This document shows positions 7,256 through 9,706 of a DNA stretch of 9,706 bases, piece after piece. The stretch lies in the NCBI GenBank assembly GCA_947459935.1, contig CANHFN010000023.1:1-9706 (forward strand). Direction: 5' to 3'. Both the position numbers and the translations under genes were made by a program. The DNA comes from Actinomycetota bacterium. Its GTDB lineage: Bacteria; Actinomycetota; Actinomycetes; Nanopelagicales; Nanopelagicaceae. Each line of letters begins with the position of its first letter. Within the stretch, counting starts at the first letter, position 1. Below the pieces are notes generated by a model. That model was not told the origin of the DNA. It did no database searches and saw nothing but the letters and a program-made list of their open reading frames with translations.

Positions 7256-7686
7256 GGAGTAATCACATTGCAATGAGTCTGACTATTAAAGCGCCGGTTG
7301 AAAGGGTCTGGGATGCTCTGGCTGATTGGGAGTCTCAAGGCGATTGGATGTTGCTCACAAAAGTTGAAGTCACATCACAAGTTCGTGAAGGAGTTGGAAC
7401 ATCAATTTCTGCATTTACAGGGGTAGGTAAAGTTGGAGTAATGGATCACATGGTTGTTACTTCATGGCAACCTCCAAACATCTGCGATGTTGTGCACACT
7501 GGAAAAATTATCAAGGGCACTGGTCGGTTTGAATTATCTTCAATAGATTCGAACACAACTCGATTTGATTGGTCTGAAGAGATATTGGCCCCAAGAGTGA
7601 TTTTCCTGCTGATTGCACCTGGTTTATACGCTGGAGTGCGGATCTCACTGACCAAGCTCGGCCGCCATTTGCGCCATAGAAAGTAA
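7252..7686 (+). CDS. SRPBCC (START-like / polyketide cyclase) ligand-binding protein
   Basis: The 144-residue product has the helix-grip SRPBCC pattern: first strand and helix MSLTIKAPVERVWDALADWE at 8-27, then WM-LL-KVEV (32-40), a run of beta strands (HMVVTSWQPP 66-75, GTGRFELSSI 89-98, TRFDWSEEI 103-111), and a long C-terminal helix (about 122-144) ending in basic residues. Such proteins bind hydrophobic or aromatic ligands in a cavity; many are annotated as polyketide cyclase/dehydrase without any polyketide pathway. The start ATG 7252 overlaps the LOG stop (ATGA), which indicates translational coupling; an upstream in-frame ATG at 7210 lies inside the LOG gene, and ATG 7273 is an alternative. 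The ligand is unknown. The coupling to LOG hints at a shared small-molecule substrate but does not prove it. Confidence 0.85.
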   Translation: MRSNHIAMSLTIKAPVERVWDALADWESQGDWMLLTKVEVTSQVREGVGTSISAFTGVGKVGVMDHMVVTSWQPPNICDVVHTGKIIKGTGRFELSSIDSNTTRFDWSEEILAPRVIFLLIAPGLYAGVRISLTKLGRHLRHRK

Positions 7687-7697
7687 GTTAAACGAAG

Positions 7698-7703
7698 TAA
7701 ACT
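7698..7703 (+). promoter_or_regulatory. Predicted -10 box of the sigma-4-like gene
   Basis: TAAACT ends exactly 6 nt before ATG 7710 and there is no Shine-Dalgarno. The box lies in the 23-nt gap after the SRPBCC stop, so the small gene may be transcribed separately from LOG-SRPBCC. No convincing -35 is seen. Confidence 0.45.
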
Positions 7704-7709
7704 AAGCCA

Positions 7710-7904
7710 ATGGGCAAGCAATCGCAGTCTTTGGCAGATGCTCTTGCCTCCTTGCCTGATGAAGAGCGAATCATCTTGACGATGCACTATCTCAAATCAA
7801 TGTCTGCAGCCGAGATTGCATCGATGCTAGGGGTGCCTGAGCGCTCGGTAGAAGCGATCATCAAGCAAGGAAAAGCCAGATTGAGCGCAATTTTGGGCAT
7901 ATAG
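7710..7904 (+). CDS. Stand-alone sigma-70 region 4 helix-turn-helix protein
   Basis: This 64-residue protein is almost nothing but sigma region 4. LADALASLPDEERIILTMHY at 8-27 is the first helical part, with the LPxxxR signature of Sigma70_r4_2, and MSAAEIASMLGVPERSVEAI at 31-50 is the helix-turn-helix that normally contacts the -35 element. The chain ends ARLSAILGI. There is no region 2, so it cannot melt DNA or bind core RNA polymerase in the usual way. The frame has a stop at 7902-7904 and no missing half is seen nearby, so it is probably a natural small protein and not a broken ECF factor. It may bind DNA or the beta-flap, or act as a partner of another sigma factor; these are guesses. 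ATG 7710 follows a leaderless-type -10 box. Confidence 0.82.
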   Translation: MGKQSQSLADALASLPDEERIILTMHYLKSMSAAEIASMLGVPERSVEAIIKQGKARLSAILGI

Positions 7905-7919
7905 AGGCCTATCTTCGAT

Positions 7920-7949
7920 TTCGCACAACGGCGCATTGTGCGAGATACT
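7920..7949 (+). promoter_or_regulatory. Weak candidate promoter for the DUF3117 gene
   Basis: TTCGCA (7920-7925, 4 of 6 matches to TTGACA) and GATACT (7944-7949, 4 of 6 matches to TATAAT) are separated by 18 nt. Transcription would start near 7956, giving a leader of about 44 nt, long enough to include the clear Shine-Dalgarno seen before the gene. Each box alone is weak. Confidence 0.3.
7921..7943. repeat. Perfect 8-bp inverted repeat, possible operator or terminator
   Basis: TCGCACAA at 7921-7928 and TTGTGCGA at 7936-7943 are exact reverse complements around a 7-nt centre (CGGCGCA). It starts 17 nt after the stop of the sigma-4-like gene and has no T-run after it, so it is not a standard intrinsic terminator, though U-tract-free hairpins occur in actinobacteria. 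It fills the space between a weak -35 (TTCGCA, 7920-7925) and -10 (GATACT, 7944-7949), which would suit an operator over the DUF3117 promoter. Confidence 0.6.
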
Positions 7950-7985
7950 TATCCCCTTGCTTCAAAAAGAGTAATTCAACCGATT

Positions 7986-7992
7986 AGAGGAG
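7986..7992 (+). promoter_or_regulatory. Strong Shine-Dalgarno of the DUF3117 gene
   Basis: AGAGGAG lies 7 nt before ATG 8000. It is the clearest ribosome binding site in the window, in contrast to the other unit-leading genes, and it fixes the start of the short gene that follows. Confidence 0.7.
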
Positions 7993-7999
7993 TCCCCAC

Positions 8000-8179
8000 A
8001 TGGCAGCCATGAAACCCCGTACTGGTGATGGTCCAATGGAGGTTACGAAGGAAGCTCGCTCTTTAGTGATGCGAATCCCTCTAGAAGGTGGCGGTCGCTT
8101 AGTTGTTGAAATGAATGCAGAAGAAGCAAACAACCTCAGTGCCGCGTTACACGCCGCAGTCGCACTAGTTAAGAAGTAA
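8000..8179 (+). CDS. DUF3117 family small actinobacterial protein
   Basis: A 59-residue protein starting MAAMKPRTGDGPMEVTKEAR and continuing with a strand-rich middle (SLVMRIPLEGGGRLVVEM, 21-38) and a C-terminal helix EEANNLSAALHAAVALVKK at 41-59. This is the conserved DUF3117 pattern (MKPRTGDGPxEVTKEGRGxxxRxPLEGGGRLVVEL), found across Actinobacteria and usually about 55-60 residues, so it is full length. The function is not established. I recall the M. tuberculosis member Rv1211 being reported as calmodulin-like; I see no canonical EF-hand loop here. ATG 8000 is set by the AGAGGAG 7 nt upstream; the second Met (8009) is the start used by many relatives. It sits 95 nt after the sigma-4-like gene and 31 nt before pepA. 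High-level, regulated expression is possible given its good ribosome site and the palindrome upstream. Confidence 0.92.
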   Translation: MAAMKPRTGDGPMEVTKEARSLVMRIPLEGGGRLVVEMNAEEANNLSAALHAAVALVKK

Positions 8180-8196
8180 TTCCTTTTCCAAGGCAC

Positions 8197-8202
8197 TAGC
8201 CT
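8197..8202 (+). promoter_or_regulatory. Possible -10 box of the pepA promoter
   Basis: TAGCCT ends 8 nt before ATG 8211 and no Shine-Dalgarno precedes the start, so a near-leaderless transcript is plausible. The box overlaps a small inverted repeat (AAGGC 8190-8194, GCCTT 8199-8203). Confidence 0.35.
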
Positions 8203-8210
8203 TACCAATC

Positions 8211-9689
8211 ATGTCAGCACTGCCAATCGCCGCCCCGCTAGAAATCAAAGCGGCAGCCTCAGCTAACTCAATTGCTATCGGATTCATCAAGAATTCTGAA
8301 GACTCATTTGAATTCGTTGGACCACTAGTTACAGAAATCGAAAGATTCTTTGGACTCAATCTTGTAGACGAGCTAACCTTTTTTGGACCAACGGCAAAAG
8401 CCGGAGAAATTTTTGAAATTCCAGTGAGCGCTACCGATTCACCAACCGACCGAATCTACCTAGTGGGAGTTGGGGATCAGAGTGGTTCTGCTCTTCGAGC
8501 AGCTGGTGCATCAGTTGGACGCAAAGTGCGTGGAAAGAACGTGACAGTTTTCTCTGCTTGCGCAGTTAAGGAAGTTAAAGCACATGCAATTTCTATGTCA
8601 CTTGGTGCCTGGGTTTGGAATCTAAAGACTGATAAGAAAAAAGAAGTCCCGCAACTGCTTATTGGCAGTAAAGATAAGAAGTTGGTCGAAGATGCAGCGG
8701 CAATTGCACGAGCAATGTGTCGCGCTCGCGATTTAGTTCACACTCCAGCAAATATCAAAACTCCCGCATGGATGGGAAAGCAGGCAGAATCATTTTCAAA
8801 AGGAACTAGCCTTAAAGTTAAAATCTTCGCAGGTGCTGACCTCAAAGAATTTGGTGGATTGCGAGCCGTTGGGGGATCATCGCCTAAACCTGGCCCACGA
8901 ATGATTGAAGTCTCATACCAACCTCATTCAAAGAAGAAGTCTGCCAATGCATTGCCTCACATTGTCTTAGTAGGCAAGGGCATTACCTTTGACACAGGGG
9001 GTATTTCACTCAAACGTCCCTATGACACGATGATGGCGATGAAAAGTGACATGGCCGGGTCAGCTGCAATTCTTTCGACACTGACTGCGCTGGAAGAATT
9101 ACAACCAAATGTTCGAGTAACTGCATTAATGATGATGGCTGAAAACGCTATTTCTGGCACCGCTCAGCGTCCAAGTGATGTCATCAAACATTACGGCGGC
9201 ACAACTGTGGAAGTGATCAATACTGATGCCGAAGGTCGTTTGGTATTAGCAGATGGTCTTGCATATGCAGATCTAAATCTTGATCCTGATTACTTGGTTG
9301 ATATTGCAACTTTAACTGGCGCAGCAACTCTTGGACTTGGTCGCCAATATGCTGCGATGTATACACGCGATCATGCATTAGCCGCACAGTTAACAAAGGC
9401 TGGCGAAGCTTCTGGTGATCGAGTTTGGCATATGCCACTTGTGGATGATTACAAGGATTCGCTAGGCAGCGACATTGCAGATTTCAATCACAATGCAAGC
9501 AAAGCAAAATATTCTGCAGGATCAGTAACCGCAGCATTGTTTCTAGAAAACTTTGTCGGAACTCGTCGATGGGTTCATTTAGATATCGCTGGCACTGCAC
9601 GCAGCGAGGTTGATGCTGGAGAAAATTCAAAAGGCGGAACAGGATTTGGTGTTCGCCTGCTTACAGAATGGATCACATCCCTTTCATGA
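8211..9689 (+). CDS. pepA: Leucyl aminopeptidase (M17 family)
   Basis: A cytoplasmic two-metal aminopeptidase that removes N-terminal residues from peptides; M17 enzymes are hexamers. The 492-residue protein has the variable N-terminal domain (about 1-165) and the catalytic domain with VGKGITFDTGGISLK at 254-268, MKSDMAGSAA at 277-286, the family signature NTDAEGRL at 337-344, and VDIATLTGAATLGLG at 363-377. By alignment to E. coli PepA, metal ligands are Lys256, Asp261, Asp280, Asp339 and Glu341, and catalytic residues Lys268 and Arg343; all are present. Length is typical of the family (about 490-505). One residue is inserted between Lys268 and Asp280 compared with E. coli. E. coli PepA also binds DNA in Xer recombination; nothing here tests that. 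The stop overlaps a following ATG. Confidence 0.97.
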   Translation: MSALPIAAPLEIKAAASANSIAIGFIKNSEDSFEFVGPLVTEIERFFGLNLVDELTFFGPTAKAGEIFEIPVSATDSPTDRIYLVGVGDQSGSALRAAGASVGRKVRGKNVTVFSACAVKEVKAHAISMSLGAWVWNLKTDKKKEVPQLLIGSKDKKLVEDAAAIARAMCRARDLVHTPANIKTPAWMGKQAESFSKGTSLKVKIFAGADLKEFGGLRAVGGSSPKPGPRMIEVSYQPHSKKKSANALPHIVLVGKGITFDTGGISLKRPYDTMMAMKSDMAGSAAILSTLTALEELQPNVRVTALMMMAENAISGTAQRPSDVIKHYGGTTVEVINTDAEGRLVLADGLAYADLNLDPDYLVDIATLTGAATLGLGRQYAAMYTRDHALAAQLTKAGEASGDRVWHMPLVDDYKDSLGSDIADFNHNASKAKYSAGSVTAALFLENFVGTRRWVHLDIAGTARSEVDAGENSKGGTGFGVRLLTEWITSLS

Positions 9690-9706
9690 GAGTAGATCCG
9701 CACACC
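9686..9706 (+). CDS. Possible start of the next gene (seven codons, cut by the window edge)
   Basis: ATG 9686 overlaps the pepA stop as ATGA and reads MRVDPHT to the last base with no stop. The ATGA junction is the same as at LOG-SRPBCC, which suggests a translationally coupled downstream gene. Seven residues are too few to name a product, and a chance ATGA cannot be ruled out. Confidence 0.35.

Noticed and set aside
7446..7787. A 113-codon minus-strand frame covering SRPBCC and the sigma-4-like start.
   Set aside because: Composition is arbitrary and it runs against two recognisable proteins on the + strand.
7905..7999. Riboswitch or small RNA in the longest gap.
   Set aside because: Apart from the 8-bp inverted repeat I see no multi-stem conserved pattern; 95 nt with a promoter and ribosome site leaves little space.
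1..9706. Mobile elements, defence systems, CRISPR, phage or biosynthetic cluster.
   Set aside because: No transposase, integrase, repeat array, toxin-antitoxin pair, nuclease or NRPS/PKS domain is seen; all genes but the smallest match conserved chromosomal families.

Overview
The window looks like a compact piece of chromosome from a free-living, non-sporulating actinobacterium with A+T-leaning DNA and very short gaps between genes. The actinobacterial signal comes from the actinobacterial type of DapD, a DUF3117 protein, a LOG-family protein in the same neighbourhood, an LCP-family wall ligase, and several start codons that sit 6-7 nt after a TANNNT box with no Shine-Dalgarno sequence (leaderless style). 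A streamlined freshwater lineage such as the Nanopelagicales (acI) would fit. That assignment is inference from gene content and compactness; no search was run.

Layout. Positions 1-595 hold the end of purK and all of purE on +, overlapping by 8 nt, for de novo purine synthesis. Positions 592-3422 are a minus-strand run read as lcp, then ugd, then a CoA-binding protein: a wall-polymer ligase, a UDP-glucose 6-dehydrogenase and a small Rossmann protein. Divergent from it is a membrane glycosyltransferase of family 2 (3450-4469, +), followed by a secreted SpoIID/LytB-domain protein (4547-5824, +). dapD (5774-6691, -) converges on the SpoIID gene with a 51-nt overlap. Divergent from dapD is a + strand series: a LOG-family nucleotide hydrolase, an SRPBCC lipid/ligand-binding protein coupled to it by ATGA, a 64-residue protein that is only a sigma region 4 helix-turn-helix, a 59-residue DUF3117 protein, and leucyl aminopeptidase pepA. 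The last 21 bases open another frame at the pepA stop.

How it works together. The middle of the window is devoted to the cell envelope: UDP-glucuronate supply, sugar transfer at the membrane, attachment of polymers to peptidoglycan, a peptidoglycan-associated SpoIID-like protein, and DapD for meso-diaminopimelate and lysine. The right part is mostly housekeeping, plus two small proteins whose roles are not established.

No stretch over 300 bases lacks a gene. The longest gap is 95 nt (7905-7999) and holds a perfect 8-bp inverted repeat. I see no CRISPR array, tRNA, rRNA, insertion sequence, integrase or phage gene. I do not see a clear undescribed multi-gene system. The items most worth a second look are the stand-alone sigma-4 protein, the palindrome that covers the predicted DUF3117 promoter, and the run of leaderless-type promoters.
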